The notes under the pieces were generated by a model. It was given only the letters and a program-made list of their open reading frames with translations. It did no database searches and was not told the origin of the DNA. From the NCBI RefSeq assembly GCF_012726205.1, contig NZ_JAASAE010000002.1:62001-126000 (forward strand): DNA of 64,000 nt, given 5' to 3'. The stretch is from Rhodococcus sp. HNM0569. GTDB taxonomy: Bacteria; Actinomycetota; Actinomycetes; Mycobacteriales; Mycobacteriaceae. Both the position numbers and the translations under genes were made by a program. Below are positions 29,075-38,608 of this stretch, one piece after another. Each line of letters opens with the position of its first letter. The stretch's first letter is position 1.

Positions 29075-30243
29075 TGAGCGATTCCGCGTACCTGTCCACC
29101 GGCACGCTGCCCGGCCACTACCGCGACCTCGCCCTCACCGTCCGCGAGTTCGCGCGCGACGTCGTCGCTCCCGTGGCGGCCGAGCACGACGCCGCGCACT
29201 CGTTCCCGTACGAGGTGGTCGCGGGCATGGCGAGCATGGGCCTGTTCGGGCTGCCCTTCCCCGAGGAGTACGGCGGGATGGGCGGCGACTACTTCGCGCT
29301 GTGCCTCGCGCTCGAAGAACTCGGCAAGATCGACCAGAGCGTCGCGATCACCCTCGAAGCAGGTGTGTCGCTCGGCGCGATGCCGTTGTACCGCTTCGGC
29401 ACCGAAGAACAGAAGCAGCGCTGGCTGCCCGAGTTGACGAGCGGCCGCGCTCTCGCCGGCTTCGGCCTCACCGAACCGGGGGCAGGCAGCGACGCGGGCG
29501 GCACCCGCACCACCGCCCGGCTCGACGACGGCACCTGGGTGATCAACGGCAACAAGCAGTTCATCACCAACTCGGGCACCGACATCACGTCGCTCGTCAC
29601 GGTCACCGCCGTCACCGGCACGAAAGCCGACGGGAAGAAGGAGATCTCGACGATCCTCGTACCGACCGACACCCCCGGGTTCACCGCCGAACCCGCCTAC
29701 GACAAGGTGGGCTGGAATGCGTCGGACACGCACCCCCTCTCACTCACCGACGTCCGGGTCCCCGAGGCGAATCTGCTCGGCGAACGCGGCCGCGGATATG
29801 CCAACTTCCTGCGCATCCTCGACGAGGGGCGCATCGCGATCGCCGCGCTCGCGACCGGTGCGGCGCAGGGCTGCGTCGACGAGTCGGTCCGGTACGCGAA
29901 GGAGCGCGAGGCATTCGGCACCGCGATCGGTCGTAACCAGGCCATCGCGTTCAAGATCGCCCGGATGGAGGCGCGCGCCCACACTGCACGCACCGCGTAC
30001 TACGACGCGTCGGCACTCATGCTGTCGGGCAAGCCCTTCAAGAAGCAGGCCGCGATCGCGAAGCTCGTCGCGTCCGAGGCCGCGATGGACAATGCGCGCG
30101 ATGCCACGCAGATCCACGGCGGATACGGTTTCATGAACGAGTATCCGGTGGCGCGGCACTACCGCGACAGCAAGATCCTCGAGATCGGGGAGGGAACAAC
30201 GGAGGTGCAGCTCATGCTCATCGCACGGGAGGCGGGACTGTGA
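29074..30243 (+). CDS. fadE19: Acyl-CoA dehydrogenase, short/branched-chain (FadE19-like)
   Basis: 389 residues. The FAD-site motif GFGLTEPGAGSDAGG and substrate-site stretches are present. The catalytic glutamate is in the C-terminal ILEIGEGTTEVQ motif, the position used by short- and medium-chain ACADs, while the IVD-type position reads DEGRIAIAAL and lacks it. By neighbourhood it should oxidise isovaleryl-CoA or a related branched substrate just before the AccA1/AccD1 step. Coupled to accA1 (TGATG) and to maoC (GTGA). Confidence 0.88.
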
Positions 30244-30722
30244 CCGACAGTGGACACCCGGTCGTCGAGCAGCGCGGCCTGTGGTTCGAGGAGTTCGAGA
30301 TCGGCACGGTGTACGCGCACCGGCCCGGTCGCACGGTCACCGAGGCCGACAATGTGGCGTTCACGACGACGACGATGAACCCGCAGGCACTGCATCTCGA
30401 CGCGGCCTACGCGGAGACCACGCAGTTCGGTCAGCGTCTCGTCAACTCGATGTTCACGCTCTCCACGCTCGTCGGCCTGTCGGTCGGGCAGCTCACGCAG
30501 GGCACGCTCGTCGCGAACCTCGGATTCTCCGAGATCTCCTTCCCGGCACCGATGTTCCACGGCGACACGCTCTACGCGGAGACCTTGGTCACCGACAAGC
30601 GCCCGTCGAAGAGCAGGCCCGGCGAGGGCATCGTGACGCTCGTGCACACCGGGCGCAACCAGCACGGTACGGTCGTCGCAACCGCGGTGCGGCAGACCCT
30701 CGTCCGATTGCGACCGACGTGA
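30240..30722 (+). CDS. MaoC-family dehydratase (Rv2499c-like)
   Basis: 160 residues, one hot-dog domain. GTG start in a GTGA overlap with fadE19. The sequence GRTVTEADNVAFTTTTMNPQ and ALHLDAAYAETTQFGQRLVN places Asn-Pro-x-x-x-His where the D-x4-H motif is expected: N-P-Q-A-L-H, so aspartate is replaced by asparagine. This mesaconyl-hydratase-like variant occurs in the same gene order in M. tuberculosis. It probably hydrates a branched unsaturated CoA ester; direction and substrate are uncertain. Confidence 0.8.
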   Translation: MTDSGHPVVEQRGLWFEEFEIGTVYAHRPGRTVTEADNVAFTTTTMNPQALHLDAAYAETTQFGQRLVNSMFTLSTLVGLSVGQLTQGTLVANLGFSEISFPAPMFHGDTLYAETLVTDKRPSKSRPGEGIVTLVHTGRNQHGTVVATAVRQTLVRLRPT

Positions 30723-31543
30723 GCGGCCGCGCCTGGGTGCCGGGCCCCGCGTGGCTGTTCTGCCCCGCCGACCGGCCCGAGCGGTTCGCGAAGGCCGCCG
30801 CGGCCGCGGACGTCGTCGTTCTCGACCTGGAGGACGGTGTCGGCGAACAGCACAAGGCGGACGCGCGGAACGCGCTCGTGTCGGCACCGCTCGACCCCGA
30901 TCGGACCGTCGTACGGGTCAACGCGGTCGACAGCCCGCATCACGGCGACGACCTGCGCGCGTTGGCCGACACGCCCTACCGCCGGGTCATGCTGCCCAAG
31001 TGCGAATCCGCCGGTCACGTCGCGTCTCTCGGCCGATACGACATCCTCGCGCTGGTGGAATCGCCCCTCGGGGCACTCGCCGCCGCGGACATCGCGCGTG
31101 CCGACGCCACGGTCGGCATGATGTGGGGTGCAGAGGATCTCGTCGCCGCGCTCGGTGGCACCTCCAGCCGTACCGCCTCCGGCCGGTACCGCGATGTGGC
31201 GCGTCACGTGCGGTCGACCGTGCTGCTCGCCGCCAAAGCGCACGGGCGGCTGGCACTCGACTCGGTGTACCTCGACATCCCGGACACCCGCGGGCTGGCG
31301 GCCGAGGCCGACGACGCGGGCGCGGTCGGCTTCGACGTGAAGGTCGCGATCCATCCCACCCAGGTCGCCGTCATCCGCGCGGCGTTCGCTCCCGCTGCCG
31401 ACGAGGTCGGCTGGGCTCGCCGCGTGCTGGACGCGGCGGCCGCCGAACGCGGAGTGTTCGCGTTCGAAGGGAAGATGGTGGACTCACCGGTGCTCAGGCA
31501 CGCGGAACAACTGGTGCGGCGCGCGGACCGCGCCGCACCGTAG
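30719..31543 (+). CDS. citE: CitE-like beta-hydroxyacyl-CoA lyase (HpcH/HpaI family)
   Basis: 274 residues, GTG start in a GTGA overlap with maoC. TIM-barrel lyase with LFCPADRPERFAKAAAAADV, VVLDLEDGVG (metal/CoA region), RVNAVDSP, LPKCESA, LVESPLGALAAADIA and GAEDLVAALGG. The M. tuberculosis equivalent Rv2498c cleaves citramalyl-CoA and related hydroxyacyl-CoAs in itaconate and leucine breakdown. It is the last gene of the coupled run; two hairpins cover its end. Confidence 0.88.
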   Translation: MSGRAWVPGPAWLFCPADRPERFAKAAAAADVVVLDLEDGVGEQHKADARNALVSAPLDPDRTVVRVNAVDSPHHGDDLRALADTPYRRVMLPKCESAGHVASLGRYDILALVESPLGALAAADIARADATVGMMWGAEDLVAALGGTSSRTASGRYRDVARHVRSTVLLAAKAHGRLALDSVYLDIPDTRGLAAEADDAGAVGFDVKVAIHPTQVAVIRAAFAPAADEVGWARRVLDAAAAERGVFAFEGKMVDSPVLRHAEQLVRRADRAAP

Positions 31544-31573
31544 GTGGCGGCGAGACGCGTACTCGTCGCCACC
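31513..31573 (+). terminator. Two consecutive hairpins at the citE-aacS junction
   Basis: Stem 1: 31513-31523 pairs perfectly with 31529-31539 (11 bp, 5-base loop), inside the last citE codons. Stem 2: 31543-31554 pairs with 31562-31573 (12 bp with one G-U, 7-base loop), starting at the stop codon. No T-tract follows. They may weaken read-through into aacS or protect the upstream mRNA end. Confidence 0.5.
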
Positions 31574-31595
31574 GAGCGGAAACGGGAGGCACACC

Positions 31596-33572
31596 ATGAC
31601 GGTAGATTCGGTACGGCCACAGTGGACACCGACGCGCGACGTAGTGGGCCGCGCGGCACTCACCGCGTTCGGTCGACGTGTCGCGCGACGGCACGGGCTG
31701 CGTACCGGCGAGTTCGACGCTCCCGACTATCGCACCTTGTGGCAGTGGTCCGTCGAGCAACCGGGCGAGTTCTGGCGCGAGGTGTGGGACTGGTTCGAGG
31801 TGCATTCGGACACCGACCCGGGGCCGGCGCTCGCCGATGCGTCGATGCCCGGCGCACGCTGGTTCCCGGATGCGCGGCTCAACTACGTGGAACAGGTGTT
31901 CCGGCACGCCGACCAGGACCGGCCCGCACTCGTCGTCGTTCACGAGGACGAGCCGGACACCACCGTCACGTGGGCTGAGTTGCAGTCCCGGACGGCCGCG
32001 CTGGCGGCGCACCTGGCGCGCGCCGGGGTCGGGCAGGGCGACCGCGTCGTCGGGTACCTGCCGAACGGGCCGGAGGCGATCGTCGCGTTCCTCGCGGCGG
32101 CGTCGCTCGGCGCGGTGTGGGCGGCGTGCGGACAGGACTACTCGGCGCCCGCCGCGCTCGATCGTCTCGGCCAGCTCGAGCCCACCGCGCTCGTCGCCGC
32201 AGACGGCTACCGCTACGGCGGAAGAACCCACGCGCGCACCGACGCCGTCCAAGAACTGCGCGCCGCGATGCCGACGCTCACGACGACCGTCGTGGTGCCC
32301 GCTCTCGGGGCAGAGGTGCCCGGCGGCTGTGTGGCATGGGACGAGGCCGTCTCGGGCGAGGAGACACTCGATCCCGTCGCGGTCCCGTTCGACCACCCGC
32401 TGTGGGTCGTGTTCTCTTCCGGCACCACCGGTTTGCCGAAAGGCATCGTCCACGGTCACGGCGGCGTGCTCCTCGTCCACCTCGAAGCACTGGCCCTGCA
32501 GAACGACCTCGGGCCGGGCGACGTGCTGTTCTGGTACACGAGCCCGAGCTGGATGATGTGGAACTTCAACGTCGCGGGACTGCTGGTCGGTGCCACCGTC
32601 GTCACCTACGACGGCGCACCGTCGTATCCGGACACGGGCAGTCTGTGGGGCGTCGCCGCGCGGGTGGGCGCCACGGTTCTCGGCACGAGCCCCGCGTACG
32701 TCCTCGCCTGCATCAAGGCCGGCGTCACGCCGCGTCGACAGTACGATCTCACCGCTCTGCGCACCGTCGGGATCACCGGTGCCACGCTGCCCGCGTCGTC
32801 GTCGCTGTGGCTCGCCGACAATGTCGGCGCCGACGTCCAGGTCGCGTCCATCTCGGGAGGCACAGACGTCGTGTCGGCGTTCGTCGGCGCCGCGCCCACG
32901 GTGCCGGTGTGGCCCGGTGAGCTGTCCGCACCCTGTCTCGGCGTCGCGCTCGCGGCATTCGATCCGGACGGGCGCGCCGTGGTCGACGAGGTCGGCGAGC
33001 TCGTCGTCACCGCGCCGCTGCCGTCGATGCCGGTGCGCTTCTGGACCGACCCCGACGGCGAGCGGTACCGCGCCGCCTACTTCGACGCGTATCCCGGCGT
33101 GTGGCGGCACGGCGACTGGATCACGATTACCGGCCGCGGTTCGGTGGTGATGCACGGCCGGTCCGATTCGACGTTGAACCGCAACGGCATCCGCATGGGC
33201 AGCGCGGACATCTACCAGGTGGTCGAGAACGTCCCCGAGGTCGCCGAAGCGCTCGTGCTCGGCGTCGAGCAGCCCGACGGCGGGTACTGGATGCCGCTTT
33301 TCGTGGTGCTGCGGCCCGGCAGCACCCTCGACGACGCGCTCGACGCGCGCATCAGCCGCGAGATCCGCGAACGGCTGTCGCCGCGGCACGTACCCGACGA
33401 GATCATCGCGGCACCGGGCGTGCCGCACACGCGCACCGGGAAGAAGCTCGAGGTACCGATCAAACGGATGCTGCAGGGTGCGGCCGCAGCGGGCAGTGTC
33501 GACCGTACGGCGGTCGACGACGCGGAACTGCTCGACTGGTACGTCGAGCGACGGCCTCGCGAATCCCCCTGA
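31596..33572 (+). CDS. aacS: Acetoacetyl-CoA synthetase (acetoacetate-CoA ligase)
   Basis: 658 residues, ANL superfamily with the long N-terminus of the acetyl/acetoacetyl-CoA synthetase branch (ARWFPDARLNYVEQVF). Motifs: FSSGTTGLPKGIVHGHGG, WYTSPSWMMWNFNVAGLLVG, SISGGTDVVSAFVG, and C-terminal HTRTGKKLEVPIKRML with the catalytic lysine. It activates acetoacetate, the end product of leucine breakdown, with ATP and CoA. A 52-base gap with hairpins separates it from citE. It takes the place held by a CoA-transferase (scoAB) in the M. tuberculosis locus. Confidence 0.9.
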   Translation: MTVDSVRPQWTPTRDVVGRAALTAFGRRVARRHGLRTGEFDAPDYRTLWQWSVEQPGEFWREVWDWFEVHSDTDPGPALADASMPGARWFPDARLNYVEQVFRHADQDRPALVVVHEDEPDTTVTWAELQSRTAALAAHLARAGVGQGDRVVGYLPNGPEAIVAFLAAASLGAVWAACGQDYSAPAALDRLGQLEPTALVAADGYRYGGRTHARTDAVQELRAAMPTLTTTVVVPALGAEVPGGCVAWDEAVSGEETLDPVAVPFDHPLWVVFSSGTTGLPKGIVHGHGGVLLVHLEALALQNDLGPGDVLFWYTSPSWMMWNFNVAGLLVGATVVTYDGAPSYPDTGSLWGVAARVGATVLGTSPAYVLACIKAGVTPRRQYDLTALRTVGITGATLPASSSLWLADNVGADVQVASISGGTDVVSAFVGAAPTVPVWPGELSAPCLGVALAAFDPDGRAVVDEVGELVVTAPLPSMPVRFWTDPDGERYRAAYFDAYPGVWRHGDWITITGRGSVVMHGRSDSTLNRNGIRMGSADIYQVVENVPEVAEALVLGVEQPDGGYWMPLFVVLRPGSTLDDALDARISREIRERLSPRHVPDEIIAAPGVPHTRTGKKLEVPIKRMLQGAAAAGSVDRTAVDDAELLDWYVERRPRESP

Positions 33573-33593
33573 TCTGCAGGTCGGTTCAGTGGT

Positions 33594-35762
33594 TCAGGCG
33601 GTGCGTCGCTCGCTCGGATCCGGGCAGGCGGCGCCCGTGTCGGTGTGGTCTGCGGCCGTGTCGTTCGCGAGGACGTGCAGGAGTCCGGCGGCCTTCACGA
33701 GGGTTTCGTCGAACTCGGCCGCGGGATCCGACAGCGCGGTCACCGCGCCGCCGATACCGAACGACACTCCGTCCGGGGTGCACACGAGGCTGCGGATCAC
33801 GATCGACAGATCGGCCGATCCGTCGAGGGCGAAGTACCCGATCGAGCCCGAATAGACTCCCCGACGGCCCTGTTCGAGCTCGGCGATGATCTCGGTCGTG
33901 CGCTTCTTGGGCGCGCCCGTCATCGAGCCGCCCGGAAAGGCCGCACGTACCGCGTCGACCGCCGTGCAGTCGGGACGCAAGCGGCCGCGGATCGTCGAGA
34001 CGAGTTGGTGCACCGAAGAGTACGTCTCGACCGCGAACAGTTCAGGAACGTGCACCGACAGCGGGTCGCACACGCGAGTGAGGTCGTTGCGCGTGAGATC
34101 GACGATCATGAGGTTCTCGGCGCGCTCCTTCTCCGACGCCCGCAGCTCGGCCCGCAGCGACGCGTCCTCGCTCTGTGTCGCGCCGCGGGGCCGGGTGCCC
34201 TTGATGGGCTTCGAGTCGACGGTCCCGTCTGCCGTCACGCGCAGGAACCGCTCGGGCGAGGCACTGGCGACCGCCACGTCGCCGAGAAGCAGGTACGCGC
34301 TGTAGGGCGCCGGGCTCGACGCACGCAACCGCACGAACGTGGCAAGCGGGTCGACCTGCGCCTGCACGTGCGCCATGTTCGTCAGGCACAGCTCGTAGCT
34401 CTCACCCTGCCGGATCGCCTCCTGCGCGGAGGCGATACGGCCGAGATAGCCGTCACGGTCGTGTCGCAGCGTGAGCGGCGTCGTGACGTCGGCGACGATC
34501 GGTCGCGGCGCTCCGGCCGGAACACGCTCGGGCAGAGTTCGTATCAGGGTCACGGTGTCGTCGAGCCAGTCGGTGTCGCCCGCGGGTGCGGCGTCGCCGG
34601 GGGCGAGCCGCAGCACGTACGTGCACGCGCGATCGTGATCGATCACGACGGCGCGGTCGACGAACACGAGGGCCGCATCGGGGATGTGCTCGCCCGGGGC
34701 ATCGCGCCCGTGCGTGCGTGTGGTGGTCGCGTGACCGAGCGTGAGCGCGCCCAGTTCGTAGCCGAGAAAGCCGACATACCCCAGCGCGAAGGGAATCTCG
34801 TCGCTCGGGGCGACCCGGCGCTCGCCCAGCCGCGTGGCAAGGTGATCGAACAGGTCGACGCCGGTGTGCTCGGTGACCGTGCCGCCGCGGTCGACACGCA
34901 TGCGCCCGCCGTCGACGTCGTACGCGAGGACCTCCGCGAGCGGCCCGGTGGAATCGGCGAGAACACTGACCCGCGAGCCGGACTCGGCGGCGACGCGGTC
35001 GAGCCACACCGCATGCGCGCTGCCGGCGAACAGCTGCGCGAAGACCGCTTCCGGGTCGACCTCGCAGTCGATGCGCCGCCACTCGGGAGCGCCGTCCGCC
35101 GGCTGTGGCTGCTGTTGCGGCTGGACGGGGGCTGGGGCCGGCGTGCCGGGAACCTGTCCGGAGACGCCGACGGCGGCGCCGCGTGCGCGTGCGGAGAGGT
35201 CACGGAAGTTGGCGAGCAGGGCGCGGCCGTGCTGGCTCGCGATCGATTCGGGATGGAACTGGACACCCCAGCGCGGCAGGCTGCGGTGCCGGACGGCCAT
35301 CACGGCACCGTCCTCGGCATGCGCGGTGACCTCGAGTTCGTCGGGCACCTCACCGACGACCAGGGAATGGTAACGGGTGACCGAGAAGGGCGACGGCAGC
35401 CCGCGGAACAGGTCGCGTCCGTCGTGCTCGACGCGGGACACCCGACCGTGCATCGGTGTCGTCGCGAGGTCGACGGCTGCGCCGTAGGTGTGGCACAGGC
35501 CCTGGTGCCCCAGGCACACGCCGAGCAGCGGCAGGTCCGTCTCGGCGACGACGCGCGCGCTGATCCCGAAGTCCCGCGCCCGTTCGGGTCGGCCGGGGCC
35601 GGGGGAGATCACCACATTGTCGAACGCGCCGAAATCGATCGACTCCCAGGACGAGTCGTTGGTCACCACGACCGGCCGCGCACCGGCCACCTCGGTCAGC
35701 AGAGCAACGAGGTTGTAGGTGAACGAGTCGTGGTTGTCGATCAGGAGCGTGCGCACGAACAC
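33594..35762 (-). CDS. pabAB: Fused aminodeoxychorismate synthase (PabA-PabB)
   Basis: 722 residues. The N-terminal class I glutamine amidotransferase (1-190) has LLIDNHDSFTYNL, the nucleophile in GVCLGHQG and the histidine motif GVQFHPESI. A Pro/Gln-rich linker (about 205-220) leads to the chorismate-binding domain with PIKGTRPRG, LMIVDLTRNDLTRVC, FPGGSMTGAPKKRTTEII and YSGSIGYF. It makes 4-amino-4-deoxychorismate from chorismate and glutamine for folate. It converges on aacS with a 21-base gap and no clear terminator. Anthranilate synthase is the main alternative, but the PIKGTRPRG motif favours Pab. Confidence 0.9.
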   Translation of the reverse strand: MFVRTLLIDNHDSFTYNLVALLTEVAGARPVVVTNDSSWESIDFGAFDNVVISPGPGRPERARDFGISARVVAETDLPLLGVCLGHQGLCHTYGAAVDLATTPMHGRVSRVEHDGRDLFRGLPSPFSVTRYHSLVVGEVPDELEVTAHAEDGAVMAVRHRSLPRWGVQFHPESIASQHGRALLANFRDLSARARGAAVGVSGQVPGTPAPAPVQPQQQPQPADGAPEWRRIDCEVDPEAVFAQLFAGSAHAVWLDRVAAESGSRVSVLADSTGPLAEVLAYDVDGGRMRVDRGGTVTEHTGVDLFDHLATRLGERRVAPSDEIPFALGYVGFLGYELGALTLGHATTTRTHGRDAPGEHIPDAALVFVDRAVVIDHDRACTYVLRLAPGDAAPAGDTDWLDDTVTLIRTLPERVPAGAPRPIVADVTTPLTLRHDRDGYLGRIASAQEAIRQGESYELCLTNMAHVQAQVDPLATFVRLRASSPAPYSAYLLLGDVAVASASPERFLRVTADGTVDSKPIKGTRPRGATQSEDASLRAELRASEKERAENLMIVDLTRNDLTRVCDPLSVHVPELFAVETYSSVHQLVSTIRGRLRPDCTAVDAVRAAFPGGSMTGAPKKRTTEIIAELEQGRRGVYSGSIGYFALDGSADLSIVIRSLVCTPDGVSFGIGGAVTALSDPAAEFDETLVKAAGLLHVLANDTAADHTDTGAACPDPSERRTA

Positions 35763-35796
35763 GCGGACATGCTACTCGCGGCCGTGTCCTGCCCGA

Positions 35797-37068
35797 TCAC
35801 GAGCCGCGAAGCAAGGCGAGCATCAACTGCTGGATCCGTGCGGGCGTGCGCGGCTCGGAGTCGAAGTGCAGGAAACGACCGACGTCGGGGACGAGATTGA
35901 GTGCCGCGTGCACGAGGATGCGGCACTCGACCACGGTGAGCTCGGGTCGCACCTCGGCGACGATGAGGGCCCACTCCTCGACGTTGAGGCGCTGGATGTG
36001 CCGGATCTCGTCGCGCCGCGGCCCGGGGAGACTGCCGATCTCCGCGTAGTACACCGACATGAGCTCGCGCTGCGCGAACGACAGTCGCACGTAGACCGCG
36101 GTGAGGGCGTCGAGGGCGTCGTGCGCGTTCTCGGATCCGGAGAGCGCCGTGCTGACGCCGAGCGCGACGCGGTCGGCTGCGCGGTGCAGCGCCGCCACGA
36201 GAATGTCCGACTTGCCGGTGAAATGGCGGTAGACGCCCGACGCGGGCAGGCCCACCGCCGCCGCGATCTCCTCGATCGTGACCTCGTGGTACCCGCGGTC
36301 GTCGAACAGCGTCACGGCGGCCTGAATGAGGTTCTCGCGCTTGTTCACGCTCGCGAGCCCGTGCGCTCCCCGTGCTCCGTCGGTCCCGTGGGCGTTCACC
36401 GTGAGATCGCTGTCGGCCCAGTCGATGCGGGACATGTCGCGACAGCCGCGCAGCAACAACTGCTCGAGGCGGGGTTTCGCGAGCGGGACGTTGTGGGCGG
36501 TGATGCTGCCGACCGCGCTGAACATGGCGACCGTCACGAGAATTCTGTCGCCCTCGGTCAGCTCCGGTCGCACGAGCGAAAGGACCTCGCCGACACGCTG
36601 GTTGGCGATCCATGTGCGATCTCGGACCTCCGTGCGGTGCTCGCGAGCGAGATACCGTCCTTCCCAGCGGTACAGGCCCGCGCGTCGCCGGTGGTCGACC
36701 GTCGTTCCGATGATCGCGCGCAGCTGTGCGTCGAGGCGAGCGTCGGCGTCGAGCAACACGCCCGACTCGTCGCCCAGACCGATCGAGCTGTCGACGGAGT
36801 CGAGTGCATCGGTCAACAGCGTCGTCAATCCGGTCGCGACGTGCTGGAAGAGTGCGTACTTGTTCGGAAAGTGCCGGTACACGGCAGGGCCGGAAATGCC
36901 GACCGCGGAGGCGATGTCGTCGATCGTCACGGAGTGGTACCCGCGTTGGCTGAACGCCTCGGCGGCCACCGCTGCGATCTGTTCCTTGCGGTACTTCGGT
37001 CGCGTCCCGCCTGTGGCGGTGCGGGCTGTGCGCCGGGACGGACGGGTCTGCCGAGCGCTCTTGGTCAC
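35797..37068 (-). CDS. Tandem-domain TetR regulator (Mce3R-like)
   Basis: 423 residues from GTG at 37068, chosen for the AAGGAG before it. Two complete TetR units lie in one chain: helix-turn-helix 1 at about 49-70 (DDIASAVGISGPAVYRHFPN) and helix-turn-helix 2 at about 255-285 (EEIAAAVGLPASGVYRHFTG), each with its own ligand domain. Length and layout match M. tuberculosis Mce3R (406 residues), which also sits divergent from yrbE3A. A paralogue is at 52717-53973. A single chain carrying two different DNA-reading heads should recognise an asymmetric operator; the shared site at 37446-37465 is the best candidate. Confidence 0.88.
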   Translation of the reverse strand: MTKSARQTRPSRRTARTATGGTRPKYRKEQIAAVAAEAFSQRGYHSVTIDDIASAVGISGPAVYRHFPNKYALFQHVATGLTTLLTDALDSVDSSIGLGDESGVLLDADARLDAQLRAIIGTTVDHRRRAGLYRWEGRYLAREHRTEVRDRTWIANQRVGEVLSLVRPELTEGDRILVTVAMFSAVGSITAHNVPLAKPRLEQLLLRGCRDMSRIDWADSDLTVNAHGTDGARGAHGLASVNKRENLIQAAVTLFDDRGYHEVTIEEIAAAVGLPASGVYRHFTGKSDILVAALHRAADRVALGVSTALSGSENAHDALDALTAVYVRLSFAQRELMSVYYAEIGSLPGPRRDEIRHIQRLNVEEWALIVAEVRPELTVVECRILVHAALNLVPDVGRFLHFDSEPRTPARIQQLMLALLRGS

Positions 37069-37798
37069 CCGAGCTCCTTCGGGACGTGTGGTCGGTGTGC
37101 GGTGTCGCGGAAGGCGTACAGCCTGATGATGTACGGCGCACAAGTGAATCACAATTCGTGTCCCGCTCGGTAGGAATCCCGGCCGCGGATCGGCATTCGT
37201 TCGGTCGGCGGGTGCGGTGTGCACGAGTGACGATCGCCGGTGCGGAGGCAGCCGGGAACGTGCGGCCGTCGGCCGCGTGTACCTCTCCGTGTGCCGGTCA
37301 CAGGGCGCGCCTCATGCTGCGTTGTCGTCGGCCTCACGCCGCCGCCGAGTGGTCGGCTCGACTGTGCGGAAGAACGGCGCCCCTGCCCAGCGCAAATGCG
37401 CGGATCTGCTGGTACGGCCGATTCGTCCGTCAGGACGAGGGCGACGCGAATATCCGTTAACAAGGGGCTGGTCACCGGCCGCCTCCGTGTGTAATATGCC
37501 TCACAGCCGCGTCGGCCCAGTCGGTCGCGGCGCATACCCACAGGGGGTCGTCGGGGAGGGGCGCACACGTGACAGGGATGCAGGTTCGGCAGGTTCCCCG
37601 CCGGGCGGCGCCGGCGCTATCTGATCGCCACGAACTCGAGAATGTGAATCGAAAGTCTCACCGAGTCCGCGCGCACGCGCCGGTCGGTGCGAGGCGGAAA
37701 GGAAGTCGGCGAATGACGGAGGCTGCGCGCACGCGCCGGCCCGGTCGGCGTGGCGATGCCACGACGTCCGGCCCCCGACGGAGTGAGGTCGTCCGGCC
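37069..37798. other. 730-base divergent gap between the Mce3R-like gene and yrbEA
   Basis: Apart from the operator/promoter (37446-37497) and a small possible leader ORF (37713-37802), I see no convincing gene. A dyad GCGGCCGTCGGCCGC lies at 37262-37276. Open frames here are short with unrelated composition. If the promoter at 37469-37497 is right, the mce operon has a leader of about 295 bases. Confidence 0.7.
37446..37497 (+). promoter_or_regulatory. Operator and promoter of the yrbE-mce operon
   Basis: The site GCGAATATCCGTTAACAAGG (37446-37465) lies just before a possible -35, TGGTCA (37469-37474), with a 17-base spacer to TAATAT (37492-37497). The same site, spacing and -10 context (TAATAY-N-CCTCACA) recur on the minus strand before fadD at 50432-50484. 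The near-identical layout is strong evidence for a shared regulator, probably a tandem TetR. Confidence 0.7.
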
Positions 37799-37802
37799 AT
37801 GA
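37713..37802 (+). CDS. Possible 29-residue leader peptide before yrbEA
   Basis: ATG at 37713 follows GAAAGGAAG (37697-37703 region) and the stop overlaps the yrbEA start by ATGA. The product would be Arg/Thr/Pro-rich with no known family. The overlap could couple translation to yrbEA, but yrbEA has its own GTGAGG site, so this may be chance. Confidence 0.3.
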   Translation: MTEAARTRRPGRRGDATTSGPRRSEVVRP

Positions 37803-38608
37803 CCTACGAACTCCCCGCCGCGAAGGGCCCGCTGAGAGCTGTTGCGCTGGAAGGCGGATACCTCCTCGGCTTCGCAGTGCAGGCGCTCTTCGGTCTCGTC
37901 ACCGCGGTGTTCCGTCGTCGGCTCTCGCTCAACGAGACCGTGACTCAGACGTTGTTCATCGCACGAGTCAGCACGGGACCGTCACTGCTGCTGATGATTC
38001 CGATCGGCGTGTTCATCGCCGTGTCGGTCGGCGAACTCGCCGGACGCATCGGTGCGGGCGGCTACTCGGGCGCGGTCGTCGCGTTCGTCATCGTCGGCCA
38101 GGCCGCGGCGCTCGTGTGCGCACTCATGATGGCGGGCGTCGCCGGCTCCGCGATCTGCACCGATCTGGGCTCGCGCAAGATCCGCGAAGAGATCGACGCG
38201 ATGGAGGTCATGGGCATCGACGTCGTCGAACGTCTGGTGGCGCCGCGGCTCGTCGGCGCCATCCTGGTGTCGTTGGCCTTGTGCGCGATGGTCACCTTCG
38301 GCGGAGTCTTCGCGTGCTACGCCTACCACATCTTCGTGCAGCACATGCCCGCCGGGAACTTCATGTCGACGTTCAGTCAGTACGGGCGAATGTCGGACTT
38401 CGTCATGGCCATGGTCAAGGCCGCGATCTTCGGTCTCACGTCCACGCTCGTCGCGACGTTCAAGGGGCTGCACGCGAAGGGCGGGCCGCGCGGCGTGGCC
38501 GACGCCGTCAACGAGGCCGTCGTCATCGCGTTCGCTCTGGTGTTCATCGTCAACACCGCGTTGTCCGCGCTGTACACGGTCATGGTGCCTGCGGTGGGGG
38601 CGTACTGA
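37799..38608 (+). CDS. yrbEA: YrbE/MlaE-type permease A of the Mce transporter
   Basis: 269 residues with about five to six membrane segments. Typical MlaE permease sequence: TVTQTLFIARVSTGPSLLLM near the N-terminus, and SRKIREEIDAMEVMGIDVVERLVAPR, the coupling-helix region that contacts the MceG ATPase. It pairs with YrbEB to form the inner-membrane channel of an ATP-driven lipid importer. No MceG ATPase is encoded here, as is normal since one unlinked ATPase serves several Mce systems. TGATG overlap to yrbEB. Confidence 0.92.
   Translation: MTYELPAAKGPLRAVALEGGYLLGFAVQALFGLVTAVFRRRLSLNETVTQTLFIARVSTGPSLLLMIPIGVFIAVSVGELAGRIGAGGYSGAVVAFVIVGQAAALVCALMMAGVAGSAICTDLGSRKIREEIDAMEVMGIDVVERLVAPRLVGAILVSLALCAMVTFGGVFACYAYHIFVQHMPAGNFMSTFSQYGRMSDFVMAMVKAAIFGLTSTLVATFKGLHAKGGPRGVADAVNEAVVIAFALVFIVNTALSALYTVMVPAVGAY

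Noticed and set aside
36558-37126. Open frames on the plus strand inside the tandem-TetR gene
   Set aside because: They mirror the coding strand and show no domain. Both TetR units on the minus strand are well conserved.
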